Source: F22 sp963668535 (GTDB lineage: Bacteria > Bacteroidota > Bacteroidia > Bacteroidales > Bacteroidaceae). Taken from it: a DNA stretch of 64,000 nt. The notes beneath the pieces are model-generated. The model ran no database searches and was not told the DNA's origin. It was given only the letters and a program-made list of their open reading frames with translations. Below are positions 35,755 to 45,113 of the stretch, piece by piece. The translations under genes were made by a program, and so were the position numbers. Where the stretch lies: contig OY764867.1 of NCBI GenBank assembly GCA_963668535.1, positions 186,001 to 250,000 of the forward strand, written 5' to 3'. Each line of letters begins with the position of its first letter. Within the stretch, counting starts at the first letter, position 1.

Positions 35755-37863
35755 TTACAATTTAACTCCTGAAGGAGTATTATAACTCATTCTACCATCA
35801 TCTTCTGTCTCATACCAAACACCTTCCCAGCGCTTATTAAGCTGTGCCACGCGATGAGCATGCCCAATATCATCTATTTTTACACAGATTGCGTCTTCTG
35901 CAGGGAAAGAAATCCAAAAAAGACTACCTGTATTTTCTTTGGAATAAACTCCTATACACCCTCTAGCTTTCATTGCGATAGATTGACAGATAGCTAAGCC
36001 AATACCTGTACCTTGTGCAAACATATCCCCTTTTGTAAAACGCTCAAAAATATAAGGCAACTTATTTTTACTGATTCCGCACCCTGTATCTTCTACATAA
36101 AAGATCACATTTCCTTGGTCATACACTACACCTGACGTAATCACTCCTTCATCGGTATGCTTTAAAGCATTAGATATGAAATTTTGCGCTACTATATTGT
36201 ATAGTCGCACATCAGATTGAAATAAACATACTTGAAAAAATTTTTCTGTCACTAAACGCACCTTAGAGGCTTGATGATTTTTTGGAAGAAGACCTTCTAC
36301 TGAAAAAAACAACTGCATAGCATCGTTCGAATTGAGCACTATTTTTATTTGTCCAGCATCCAACTCTGACAATGTTATGAGGTCATTAACCAACCCATCA
36401 ATTTCTTCATTTTTTTGTAATATCAGATTTTTAAATTCATTACGCAATTCAACATCTTTTTCTAAGTGTAATAAATCACTAAAACCAATAATACTGTTCA
36501 AAGGAGTACGAATCTCATGACTCATATGTTCAACAAAAAGCTTTTTGTCATTGACAGCATTTTCTGCCCTTTCTTTAATTTCTTTCCACTCATCTAATTC
36601 GTAAGCTACAGTAAGCATATATGTTTTATTATACGAATCAAATACTTTGAGATTCATATTAATCATAACATGTTGCCCGTTTGGATAAGTGTATGGCATA
36701 TCTACTACCACTACTTCACGAGTACGTATAGCTTCTACTCGTTTCTCTAAGATAAGAGTATAGGTATCTGCTGATAAACTTTTGGAGAACTCATAAAAGC
36801 CACGTTCACCAATCATCACATCACTAAAATTGTTAGAATGCACGAGACAGCCAATGCCTCCTTGAAAACGAGCATCAGTTATATCTTCCAATGTATAATA
36901 AAATGGCATTCCAAAACCGACTTGTTTAACAAACTCATCCAAATTCTTCTGGTCTATATCTTTCTGTATTTGATAACGACGCCAATAATAAAAAATAGCT
37001 CCATAATACACAACAAGTAAAAAAATGGCAATCAATAATAAACGTTCAGTCGTTGCCCATGTACCTGATGATGCCATAAACCATTTATGTTGCAATTGAT
37101 CTATATCTCCACGTTGTTCTAATATATCCCATGCCTTTTTAAGTGCAACGTCCAATTCTGGATTATCTTTGGTTGTACACAAATATATCGGCATTGTAGG
37201 GAAATTAAATTCAAGAAAACGGAATTGTTTCTCTTTACCTTCTTTTCGAATTAAATATTGAGCAACTTCTTTTCCTACATATAAGGCTTGAAAGGGTCCG
37301 TTCTCTAGTAAATAAAGAAGCTCATCCACATCGTTTACCTTTGTAATTTCTGGATTAAATCCCATTGAATGTAGATGTGCTTCTGAAAAACCATCATTGA
37401 GTACTAGTATATGCATACGGGATAAATCATCAACTATAAAATGTGCGTCTTCCCGACGGGTAAGTAGTATAGGATGAATGCGATATATTGGCAAAGCAAA
37501 ATTCATATACTTATCTATATCTCCTACGGAATGATTAAGACTTAAAGTTAAGTCTACATCATCTGAAACTTTATCAAAGAGTTGCAAAGAGGTACTTAAT
37601 TTGTAGGTATATGGTACGGACATCTCATTACAAAGTGAACTAATAAGATCTGTTATATACCCTTGTAATTTCCCATCTGCATCTACATATTGCAATGGAG
37701 GCCAATCAATAGTTCCACCAATAACAATCCTGTCACTCTCTTTTGGGGAAGGAGATGACAATTTATTTGATAGCACTTGAGAATAGCTTGTCGTACAGAG
37801 AGCGCAGAACAAAAGAAACAGTCCCAAGCACTTATACAAGATGTAATTAATTTTCATACACAT
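35755..37863 (-). CDS. Sensor histidine kinase with periplasmic SBP3 domain, intact
   Basis: 702 residues (ATG at 37857 also possible). Signal peptide ends near TTSYSQ (about 29), SBP_bac_3-like domain about 45-268 (IVIGGTIDWPPLQY, LQGYITDLISSL, DLTLSL), TM about 275-298, and a PAS-like region about 310-430. The catalytic core is complete: H-box VEHMSHEIRTPLNSIIGFS near 446-464, N-box NFISNALKHTDEG, G1 DTGCGIS, F-box IFERF, G2 GTGIGLAICQS. No receiver domain is present. The C-terminus has a short WEGVWYE tail also suggested in the first kinase of the operon. Its start overlaps the previous gene by 17 bases. Confidence 0.9.
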   Translation of the reverse strand: MCMKINYILYKCLGLFLLFCALCTTSYSQVLSNKLSSPSPKESDRIVIGGTIDWPPLQYVDADGKLQGYITDLISSLCNEMSVPYTYKLSTSLQLFDKVSDDVDLTLSLNHSVGDIDKYMNFALPIYRIHPILLTRREDAHFIVDDLSRMHILVLNDGFSEAHLHSMGFNPEITKVNDVDELLYLLENGPFQALYVGKEVAQYLIRKEGKEKQFRFLEFNFPTMPIYLCTTKDNPELDVALKKAWDILEQRGDIDQLQHKWFMASSGTWATTERLLLIAIFLLVVYYGAIFYYWRRYQIQKDIDQKNLDEFVKQVGFGMPFYYTLEDITDARFQGGIGCLVHSNNFSDVMIGERGFYEFSKSLSADTYTLILEKRVEAIRTREVVVVDMPYTYPNGQHVMINMNLKVFDSYNKTYMLTVAYELDEWKEIKERAENAVNDKKLFVEHMSHEIRTPLNSIIGFSDLLHLEKDVELRNEFKNLILQKNEEIDGLVNDLITLSELDAGQIKIVLNSNDAMQLFFSVEGLLPKNHQASKVRLVTEKFFQVCLFQSDVRLYNIVAQNFISNALKHTDEGVITSGVVYDQGNVIFYVEDTGCGISKNKLPYIFERFTKGDMFAQGTGIGLAICQSIAMKARGCIGVYSKENTGSLFWISFPAEDAICVKIDDIGHAHRVAQLNKRWEGVWYETEDDGRMSYNTPSGVKL

Positions 37864-39775
37864 GGAATTGTTTGGTTTTTATTTGTTCAAATACTTTATT
37901 AACAACATTCCATTCTGTAAACTTTGAATTAGGCACAGAATCCACATGTACTGGAATGCGATACCAAAACAAAGTTCCTTTATTTTCTTGACTAACCAAG
38001 TCTATTTCACCATGTAAAAATGTAGCTATTGATTTACATATAGCCATACCAAGTCCAGTTCCTTTGGCTATTTCATCTAATTTGGCAAAACGATTAAAAA
38101 CTTGCTGCTTCCTTTCTTTAGATATACCGCTCCCAGTATCCCAACAAAAAAACAACAAATGCTCTCCTTCATTAATCAACCCAATAGCGATAGTACCGCT
38201 AGATGTATATTTTGCCGCATTACCAACAATGTTATGTATCACTTGAAGCAATCTATCTTTATCTAATATTGCACGCAATTGATTGTACGGTTGAAATAAT
38301 TGAAAACTAATATTTCTATCTTCAAGTACTTTGCAATAATGGGCATCTATTTGACGCATGAGAGCATACAAATCCGTATCTACAGATTCAAAGGTCATGG
38401 TATCTGTCTGTAAATGAGAGATATCAATTATATCCTGAAATAGTTTAAGCATGAACTGTGAACTAGAAACGATAAGTTCCTTATAACTATCAATATCCTC
38501 TTTATTCTCAATAGGTGTATGAATTAATACATCAGAAAAACCCACCACCGCATTTAAAGGACTTCTAATATCATGACTCATATTGGCCAAAAAAACTGAT
38601 TTTGTGCGTTCTGCTTTTTCTTGTTGACTTAATTCATTGATATATTGCGTGACGTCATAAGCCAAATAAATCATAGTTCCATCCAGTAAATCAGGAAGCC
38701 AAATAGACCATTTTTTTACATGCTTATTGTCTCCATTTTCATCTTGAACAACTGTTATATTATAGTTTGTATGTTGTTGTGGAACACGCACATGTGTTAA
38801 ACGCACTTCAAGGGGTAAGTTCTCTTTTATTTTCGCAAATAAATCATTCTTGGCCAAGTCCCGTTTTTTTCTCCACTTTTGTATAAACAAATAAGTTAAA
38901 CAGCATGCTCCCAGGATACATAAAACAAACGATAAAACAAGAATGACCGACAGGTTGCAATATAATCTGTACTGGCTATTAGTATAGGGAAACCATTCCT
39001 TTTGTAAGCTTGCCCATTCACCATCCCTTTTCATGTCGGCAATTCCTTGGCTGAGTATAGTATAAAGGTTGGCATCCCTCTTAGAGATACGTAAACGATG
39101 AACACGTGGTAAGACATGTAATGGTATTTCGTGCAGTTGTACACTCAAATCATGCTCGGCAATGTATGCGTACATTTCTTCACGATCTATAATTATTCCT
39201 GAAATGCTATGTCCAACAAGTAATTTTAAACGTCTATCGAGAGAGGTGTTCTTATGTATAAACTTTATATTACTAAGCTTTGAATCATTTAAGTCACAAC
39301 TATAATTTGTCGATATAAGTGTAGTATCAGCAACGAAATCAAACAAACGTTTATACTTAGAAGTAGATAATACAAATAATGATGGATGACCAACATATAG
39401 TGTATCACTATAATAGTATAGGCTATCTTCGGTCACATTGTTAATATCGTCCAACCAGACATCTATCTTTCCTATAGAATTTTCAATCACTGAATCGCCC
39501 AAAAGAGAAGTGCAAAGAATCTTATAAGGAATTTTATGCTTATCAAAAACAGTCTTAACCACATCAACAGTAAAGCCCCTGACTTCACCATTTGCTAGAC
39601 GTTCATGAAAAATGGAGGATGAGTTTACCGTTCCTACAAGAATCGGATTAGAGCTCTCCATATGCACTGTTTTTTTTGAGAAAGCACTCATAGAGCATAC
39701 TAACAGGAGAACAAGAGTGGAATATCGCAAAACATTATACACTATGGCCTCCTTTCCTATAAAGAGATCCATCAT
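37847..39775 (-). CDS. Sensor histidine kinase with divergent periplasmic SBP3-like domain, intact core
   Basis: About 642 residues from ATG 39775 (MMDLFIGKEAIVYNV). An ATG at 39898 would overlap the upstream gene by 164 bases and places the signal helix too far in. After the N-terminal hydrophobic helix, an SBP_bac_3-like domain (NPILVGTVNSSSIF, VRGFTVDVVKTVFDKH, KIDVWLDDI) runs to a TM helix near residues 280-305. The kinase core is complete: FLANMSHDIRSPLNAVVGFS near 396-415, N-box NIVGNAAKYTSSG, G1 WDTGSGIS, F-box VFNRF, G2 GTGLGMAICKS. There is no receiver domain. It is the second gene of the four-kinase operon. Confidence 0.85.
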   Translation of the reverse strand: MMDLFIGKEAIVYNVLRYSTLVLLLVCSMSAFSKKTVHMESSNPILVGTVNSSSIFHERLANGEVRGFTVDVVKTVFDKHKIPYKILCTSLLGDSVIENSIGKIDVWLDDINNVTEDSLYYYSDTLYVGHPSLFVLSTSKYKRLFDFVADTTLISTNYSCDLNDSKLSNIKFIHKNTSLDRRLKLLVGHSISGIIIDREEMYAYIAEHDLSVQLHEIPLHVLPRVHRLRISKRDANLYTILSQGIADMKRDGEWASLQKEWFPYTNSQYRLYCNLSVILVLSFVLCILGACCLTYLFIQKWRKKRDLAKNDLFAKIKENLPLEVRLTHVRVPQQHTNYNITVVQDENGDNKHVKKWSIWLPDLLDGTMIYLAYDVTQYINELSQQEKAERTKSVFLANMSHDIRSPLNAVVGFSDVLIHTPIENKEDIDSYKELIVSSSQFMLKLFQDIIDISHLQTDTMTFESVDTDLYALMRQIDAHYCKVLEDRNISFQLFQPYNQLRAILDKDRLLQVIHNIVGNAAKYTSSGTIAIGLINEGEHLLFFCWDTGSGISKERKQQVFNRFAKLDEIAKGTGLGMAICKSIATFLHGEIDLVSQENKGTLFWYRIPVHVDSVPNSKFTEWNVVNKVFEQIKTKQFHVYEN

Positions 39776-41150
39776 TTCGAATGATATATTGTTTTTCTTG
39801 ACGAATCCCGTAGCATTTAATATTATCCGAAGTAAAAGCATCAAACCAAATACCTTTTGTTCGTAGCTGTAACATTTTTTGAATCTTTTCATTATCATAA
39901 GACAATGATAATTCAGAATCTATCGTCATTGGCAAAGCAATCCACGCAAAAGTTCCCTGTCCTTCTTCTGAAACCATACCTGTAGCTCCATGTAAGGCTT
40001 CACACATTATTCTATTTAATGCTAGCCCCATACCAGCTCTCGAACTATTAGAATCAGACTTATAAAAGCGCTCATACACACGTATCTGCTCACTTTGTGA
40101 TATACCTTTTCCAATATCCCGACACCACATATAAAACATGTGGTCATATACAAAATATCCAACTCGTATCACAGGGCTATCAGCATGTAGAATTGCATTT
40201 TCAACTAGACGATTCAAACTTGTTGCAAAATATAATAAATCAAGTTGAATATTTAATTTTTCATACGGGTGTTCCATAGTGATAACAATTTGCTTATCTT
40301 TTGGCACCCACGATTTGTACACATTTTCGCGTTCCTTCATCACAGCCACTCCATCAAACCAAGATAGATTATTGAGCACCGTACCAGATTCAATCTTCGC
40401 ATACAAAAGAATATTCTCTACGATATTCAATAAACGTTGATTTTCTAGAGTTAGTTCCTGTGCCAAATGCTCACGTTGATTACTAGGTTTCATAGTTGTC
40501 AATAGAATAGACATATCAACAATTCTATGTAATGGTTCCCCGATATAAGAAGAGACATTATGCAAAAAGGTCAATTTTTCTTGACGAAATATTTGAGTTG
40601 AAAAATCATGTGCATACAATTCACCAACATCTATAGCCACCGCTAAGTAATAATCCAATTGATGTAAAGAAAAGGGAACCAATTGAATGACGTAAAATAA
40701 AGTATGCCCACTTCTAAGCTCCATCTTTAATAGATGTTTTTGAGATGTTTTTGTCCGCACAGTTTCGTGCACAATCTGCTGTAATGCACCAACCGTTGAT
40801 GGAGTAAAACGATGGCGCAAATCTTGTATTGTCATTTGGCCAAGCAACTCAGAAGATAATTTATTTGCATACACCGATCGACTAGTTACAAAAGCACTAT
40901 GCCTAGCCTTTTCTTCATATTGACAAACCACTATAGGAATTGGTATTTGTTCAATCACTTTGGCAATACGACGATTAGTCAAGATACGACGATAAATACG
41001 GCTATTTGCGTAAATATTGTATATAATCAAAACAATTAAGCAAACCAAAAGCAAAGATAACACAACGACAAGCCCCCATAGTTCTTGTATATCGTGATCG
41101 AAAAAGAGATTGCGACAAAACGCAATAAAGTGGTGTGCAAGTGATATCAT
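39735..41150 (-). CDS. Membrane sensor kinase lacking the phospho-acceptor histidine
   Basis: 471 residues. A short N-terminus, one TM helix at about 24-46 and no periplasmic domain. A PAS-like domain spans about 65-180. The dimerisation helix reads TFLHNVSSYIGEPLHRIVDMS near 192-212, where the conserved block would be MSHEIRTPL, so serine stands at the histidine position. The ATPase part looks competent: N-box NRLVENAILHAD, G1 CRDIGKGIS, F-box VYERFYKSD, G2 AGMGLALNRI. It is the first gene of the four-kinase operon, with a strong promoter 34 bases upstream. It may phosphorylate or regulate a partner through heterodimers with the two intact kinases. That role is inference. Confidence 0.85.
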   Translation of the reverse strand: MISLAHHFIAFCRNLFFDHDIQELWGLVVVLSLLLVCLIVLIIYNIYANSRIYRRILTNRRIAKVIEQIPIPIVVCQYEEKARHSAFVTSRSVYANKLSSELLGQMTIQDLRHRFTPSTVGALQQIVHETVRTKTSQKHLLKMELRSGHTLFYVIQLVPFSLHQLDYYLAVAIDVGELYAHDFSTQIFRQEKLTFLHNVSSYIGEPLHRIVDMSILLTTMKPSNQREHLAQELTLENQRLLNIVENILLYAKIESGTVLNNLSWFDGVAVMKERENVYKSWVPKDKQIVITMEHPYEKLNIQLDLLYFATSLNRLVENAILHADSPVIRVGYFVYDHMFYMWCRDIGKGISQSEQIRVYERFYKSDSNSSRAGMGLALNRIMCEALHGATGMVSEEGQGTFAWIALPMTIDSELSLSYDNEKIQKMLQLRTKGIWFDAFTSDNIKCYGIRQEKQYIIRNDGSLYRKGGHSV

Positions 41151-41183
41151 TACTTCTCTTTAAATATTGCTCTCAAGTATATG

Positions 41184-41214
41184 CAAATATAAAGAACTTA
41201 GCTATATTATCAAA
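41184..41214 (-). promoter_or_regulatory. Promoter of the four-kinase operon
   Basis: On the minus strand TTTG (41214-41211) and TATATTTG (41191-41184) with a 19-base spacer, a near-ideal Bacteroidetes promoter. It lies 34 bases before the first kinase start and downstream of menE, so the kinases form a separate transcription unit. Confidence 0.75.
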
Positions 41215-41258
41215 GAGTTTAGTATTGAAAAGTAAAATGACCAAGCATTATCTATACT

Positions 41259-42296
41259 CTATTGGTTATTATGCATCTCACAAAATAATTGCTTGCATAA
41301 GGGACGATTAGGCTTACCTGTTTCAGTCATCGGAATATGCTCCACAAAAAGTATATGTTTTGGTTGAAAATATCGAGGTAAAAAGTCAAAATCTATTTCA
41401 GATAGATGGCAATCCATATCATTACCTTTTTCAACAAGTAAAACTAAAACTTCACCAAATTTGTCATCTGCTACACTTGTGACGACAAAGTTCAATGACG
41501 AATAAACTTGAGCTATTTCTTTTTCAACCTGTTCTATCTGAATTTTAACCCCTCCTGAATTTATGATATTATCTCTTCTACCTAACACTTCAAATTTTTG
41601 GTTGACGCAATGTACTACATCATTAGTTTGTAGCCAATCGGGATATATTTCTGGTGCAAAAATACGCAATGCATCATGCGTATCCGTATCGATGGTCACT
41701 CCTGGTAACGGCACATACCATGAAGAAGCGTGTTCTCCATTGACTTGTCGCATTGCAATGTGAGACAATGTTTCAGTCATCCCGTATGTACTATAGATAC
41801 GAACTGGATGAAGCTTACTCAATTCTTTCTCTAGGACAGGAGATATAGCACCACCACCAATAATTAAAGTGCCTATTTGTTGAAGCAACATTTTCTCTTG
41901 AGGGACTTGTAAGCTATTAAAAACTTGCATAGGAGTCATAGCTACAAAATCAAAACGAACACCTAGATCAACAAAAGCTTCCAATGGATGTCCACACACA
42001 TCCCCTTCAATAAGATGTAGTCCACCTACGATACTTCGCACGACCATCATCATTCCAGAAATATATTTCGTCGGTAAACAAAGTAAAGCAGACTGCCCTT
42101 TTTGAATCTTCAAAAAAGTCAAAGTTGCCTTAGCAGACGCAATCATTCGACTTTTTTGCACCTGTATTTTTTTAGGAACACCAGTCGACCCAGAAGTCTG
42201 TACAGTAACTAAATCACTAGATGTATCCAAAAATAAAGCACGAAAGGAAGCGCCATCAATGCGCTCCCTTTCAGAATTATTTAATTTTTCTACCAT
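41259..42296 (-). CDS. menE: O-succinylbenzoate-CoA ligase-like AMP-forming enzyme
   Basis: 345 residues, short for the ANL superfamily but usual for Bacteroidetes MenE. Motifs: TSGSTGVPKKIQV at 34-46 (P-loop), LCLPTKYISGMMMVVRSI near 72, YSTYGMTETLSHIA near 167 (A5), and GRRDNIINSGGVKI near 240 (hinge and Asp). The C-terminal lysine segment is MTETGKPNRPL near 326-336. It would activate o-succinylbenzoate with CoA in menaquinone synthesis. No other men gene is in the window, so the substrate rests on family resemblance. It follows glyA after 5 bases and is probably co-transcribed with it. Confidence 0.82.
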   Translation of the reverse strand: MVEKLNNSERERIDGASFRALFLDTSSDLVTVQTSGSTGVPKKIQVQKSRMIASAKATLTFLKIQKGQSALLCLPTKYISGMMMVVRSIVGGLHLIEGDVCGHPLEAFVDLGVRFDFVAMTPMQVFNSLQVPQEKMLLQQIGTLIIGGGAISPVLEKELSKLHPVRIYSTYGMTETLSHIAMRQVNGEHASSWYVPLPGVTIDTDTHDALRIFAPEIYPDWLQTNDVVHCVNQKFEVLGRRDNIINSGGVKIQIEQVEKEIAQVYSSLNFVVTSVADDKFGEVLVLLVEKGNDMDCHLSEIDFDFLPRYFQPKHILFVEHIPMTETGKPNRPLCKQLFCEMHNNQ

Positions 42297-42301
42297 ACTA
42301 A

Positions 42302-43582
42302 TTAATAGGCAAACAGAGGGTAATGACTCATCATTTCATTCACTTCAGCACGTACAGCTGCAATGATAGTTTCGTCCTCTGGTGCATCAAGCACTTTTTC
42401 TATAAGTTCAGCAATCTTAGGCATTACGTCCTCTTTTACTCCACGAGTTGTAATAGCTGGAGTACCTAAACGAATTCCTGATGTTTGAAAGGCACTTCTT
42501 GAATCAAAAGGTACCATATTTTTATTGGCTGTTATATCTGCAGCAACTAACGCCTTCTCTGCTACCTTCCCTGTTAATTCAGGATACTTACTGCGTAAAT
42601 CTACAAGCATGGAGTGATTGTCAGTTCCTCCAGATACGATATCAAAACCTTTTGCTATTAACGCGTCAGCTAAGCAACGAGCATTAATTTGCACTTGCTT
42701 TTGATATTCCTTGTATTCTGGCTGTAAACACTCACCAAAAGCGACTGCTTTAGCCGCAATAATATGTTCGAGAGGTCCACCTTGTATACCTGGGAACACA
42801 GCAGAGTCAAGCAATTGTGACATTTTCTTGATTACTCCCTTAGGTGTCTTTTTACCCCAAGGATTATCGAAATCTTGACCCATTAAAATAACTCCACCAC
42901 GAGGTCCACGAAGTGTCTTATGAGTAGTAGATGTGACAACATGTGCATATTTAACAGGATTATCTAGCAAACCTGCAGCAATCAATCCTGCAGGATGAGC
43001 CATATCAATCATCAAAATAGCCCCTACCTTATCAGCGATTTCACGCATACGTTTATAATCCCATTCGCGACTATATGCACTACCACCACCAACTATCAGT
43101 TTTGGTTGTTCACGAAGTGCAATCTCTTCCATTTCATCATAATCGACACGTCCAGTTTCTTTATTCACGTTATACTCACAAGGTGTATATATAATACCTG
43201 AAGTATTGACATGAGATCCATGTGAAAGATGGCCACCATGAGCTAAGTTCAATCCCATAAATTTATCTCCAGGGTTCAAACAAGCCAAAAACACTGCGGC
43301 ATTAGCTTGAGCACCACTGTGGGGTTGTACATTAGCATATACTGCATCAAAAATCTTGCATAATCTATCAATGGCAATCTGCTCTGTTTGATCTACAACC
43401 TCACATCCTCCATAATATCGTTTACCAGGATAACCTTCTGCGTATTTGTTAGTCAATACACTGCCTGCTGCTTTCATTACTTGAGGACTTACAAAATTTT
43501 CTGAAGCGATTAATTCGATTCCTTTCAATTGACGTTGATGTTCTTTCTCAATCAAGTCAAAAATTTGGTCATCATTTCTCAT
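42302..43582 (-). CDS. glyA: Serine hydroxymethyltransferase
   Basis: 426 residues, normal length. A PLP enzyme exchanging a one-carbon unit between serine and tetrahydrofolate to give glycine. Motifs: IELIASENFVSPQV near 21, NKYAEGYPGKRYYGG near 46, HSGAQANAAVF, VTSTTHKTLRGPRGG near 219-233 (PLP lysine), and AVFPGIQGGPLEHI near 257. It heads a two-gene unit with menE. A TATATTTG element lies 33 bases upstream of the start. Confidence 0.97.
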   Translation of the reverse strand: MRNDDQIFDLIEKEHQRQLKGIELIASENFVSPQVMKAAGSVLTNKYAEGYPGKRYYGGCEVVDQTEQIAIDRLCKIFDAVYANVQPHSGAQANAAVFLACLNPGDKFMGLNLAHGGHLSHGSHVNTSGIIYTPCEYNVNKETGRVDYDEMEEIALREQPKLIVGGGSAYSREWDYKRMREIADKVGAILMIDMAHPAGLIAAGLLDNPVKYAHVVTSTTHKTLRGPRGGVILMGQDFDNPWGKKTPKGVIKKMSQLLDSAVFPGIQGGPLEHIIAAKAVAFGECLQPEYKEYQKQVQINARCLADALIAKGFDIVSGGTDNHSMLVDLRSKYPELTGKVAEKALVAADITANKNMVPFDSRSAFQTSGIRLGTPAITTRGVKEDVMPKIAELIEKVLDAPEDETIIAAVRAEVNEMMSHYPLFAY

Positions 43583-43614
43583 AACGTTTGTTTAAAATTA
43601 GTAGTTTTGGGACG

Positions 43615-43622
43615 CAAATATA
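43615..43622 (-). promoter_or_regulatory. Possible -7 element of glyA
   Basis: On the minus strand TATATTTG, 33 bases before the glyA start. The nearest TTTG upstream is only 12 bases away, so the -33 box is uncertain. The rest of 43623-43796 shows nothing else I can name. Confidence 0.35.
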
Positions 43623-43796
43623 ACGATTATATCGCAAAAACAGCTGTTAAAAAATCAATTTTATTCCATTTAATTTACTAGAATATCTATTATTAACTTG
43701 ACGCATATGTAAGTCAAAGAAAAAACATCTCAATAAGCTACAAGTTGTACTAGGCTATTCAAAATATAGTCCTGCACAAATTTAAACTATTTCATA

Positions 43797-43825
43797 TTGT
43801 TATCAAAAAAATATAGCTACTTTTG
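43797..43825 (+). promoter_or_regulatory. Promoter of the chromate transporter genes
   Basis: TTG at 43797-43799 and TACTTTTG at 43818-43825 with an 18-base spacer. The ATG at 43830 is only 5 bases after the -7 element, so the mRNA would start at or next to its start codon. Confidence 0.5.
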
Positions 43826-43829
43826 CAGC

Positions 43830-44447
43830 ATGAATACAACAAATGAACAAACAATTTCTTTGTCCACATTATTCTGGATTTTTGCAAAGATTGGTGCATT
43901 CACAATCGGAGGTGGATATGCCATGATCCCCCTGATTGAAGAGGAGATTGTTACTAAACGCAAATATATTTCTGAAGAAGATTTTATAGATATGGTTGCC
44001 GTAGCTCAATCGCTTCCAGGTGTGTTTGCAGTCAAATTAGCCACATATATAGGCTATAACCTGCGAGGGACACTGGGAAGTATAGTTACAAGTACAGCAG
44101 CAGCTATTCCTTCTTTTTTAATGATTTTGGTAATCGCCATTTGCTTTCGCGAAATAAAAGACTATCCAGAAATAGAGGCTATTTTCAAAGGTTTGCGCCC
44201 AGCAGTCGTAGCCCTTATAGCTGTACCCACCTTACGTCTTGCCAAACGAGCTCAACTAACATGGAGTACTATTTGGATCCCAGTAGTCTCAGCATTGCTC
44301 ATATGGTACATAGGTGTCTCACCAATATGGATTATACTAGTCGCTGGAATAGGCGGACTACTAATTGGCTATAAAAAGCAATTAGAACGACAAAAAGTAA
44401 CCAGGGACATCAATCACGAAAAATCCTCTTCCAACAAAACAAAATAA
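43830..44447 (+). CDS. chrA: Chromate transporter family protein, first half of a split pair
   Basis: About 205 residues from ATG 43830 (MNTTNEQT). A frame start at 43797 lies on the promoter and is unlikely. CHR-domain signatures: FWIFAKIGAFTIGGGYAMIPLIEEEIV near 17-43, the acidic EEDFIDMVAVAQSLPGVFAVKLATYIGY, and LRPAVVALIA. About six hydrophobic segments. Short CHR proteins occur as pairs whose halves form a transporter of opposite topology. The second half follows after 3 bases. The substrate may be chromate or another oxyanion and cannot be told from sequence. Confidence 0.85.
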   Translation: MNTTNEQTISLSTLFWIFAKIGAFTIGGGYAMIPLIEEEIVTKRKYISEEDFIDMVAVAQSLPGVFAVKLATYIGYNLRGTLGSIVTSTAAAIPSFLMILVIAICFREIKDYPEIEAIFKGLRPAVVALIAVPTLRLAKRAQLTWSTIWIPVVSALLIWYIGVSPIWIILVAGIGGLLIGYKKQLERQKVTRDINHEKSSSNKTK

Positions 44448-44450
44448 ACC

Positions 44451-45044
44451 ATGTTCTATCTTTATCTACATTTATTCTGGAGTTTTTTTAAAATAGGTCT
44501 TTTTGGCTTTGGAGGCGGATATGCAATGCTTTCACTTATACAAACAGAAATGGTCACTAACCATCACTGGTTGTCAGCTGAGCAATTTACAGACATTGTA
44601 GCCATAAGTCAAACGACACCAGGCCCTATAGGTTTGAATTGTGCAACTTATGTTGGCTATACAGCAGTCATAGGACAAGGTGGTGCCGAGTGGGTTGCTA
44701 TCCTTGGTGCATGTGTAAGTACACTGGCTTTGTTATTACCAGCATTTATTCTAATGTATGCGGTAAGTCGCGTCATCACCCAATTTAAAGATTCTCCATA
44801 TGTACAAGCCATATTCATAGGATTGAGGCCTACCATAGTTGGACTTTTAGCTGCTGCTGTACTATTATTAATGACACCACAAAACTTCGGGGTATTAGCT
44901 GTACACCCAGTACAGTTTGGTATTAGTTGTGCCCTGTTTGGTATTACGTTTATTGGTACCTATTTTTTTAAGTGGAACCCAATACTCATGATTGTCCTGT
45001 GTGGAATTACAGGTTGGTTATTATACTTTGTGTTCCATCTATAA
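44451..45044 (+). CDS. chrA: Chromate transporter family protein, second half of the pair
   Basis: 197 residues, homologous to the upstream half: LFWSFFKIGLFGFGGGYAMLSLIQTEMV near 8-35, LSAEQFTDIVAISQTTPGPIGLNCATYVGY, LRPTIVGLLAAAVLLL. Six or so TM segments. The two genes are 3 bases apart and should be translated together to make the two-domain transporter. It converges with the ABC permease gene 69 bases later. That gap contains only a weak TCCAT/ATGGA dyad. Confidence 0.85.
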   Translation: MFYLYLHLFWSFFKIGLFGFGGGYAMLSLIQTEMVTNHHWLSAEQFTDIVAISQTTPGPIGLNCATYVGYTAVIGQGGAEWVAILGACVSTLALLLPAFILMYAVSRVITQFKDSPYVQAIFIGLRPTIVGLLAAAVLLLMTPQNFGVLAVHPVQFGISCALFGITFIGTYFFKWNPILMIVLCGITGWLLYFVFHL

Positions 45045-45113
45045 ATAACATCCATTAGAGATGGAATTACTTCACTCTATACATCATCCATTTGGGGTTT
45101 CATATTGACAATA

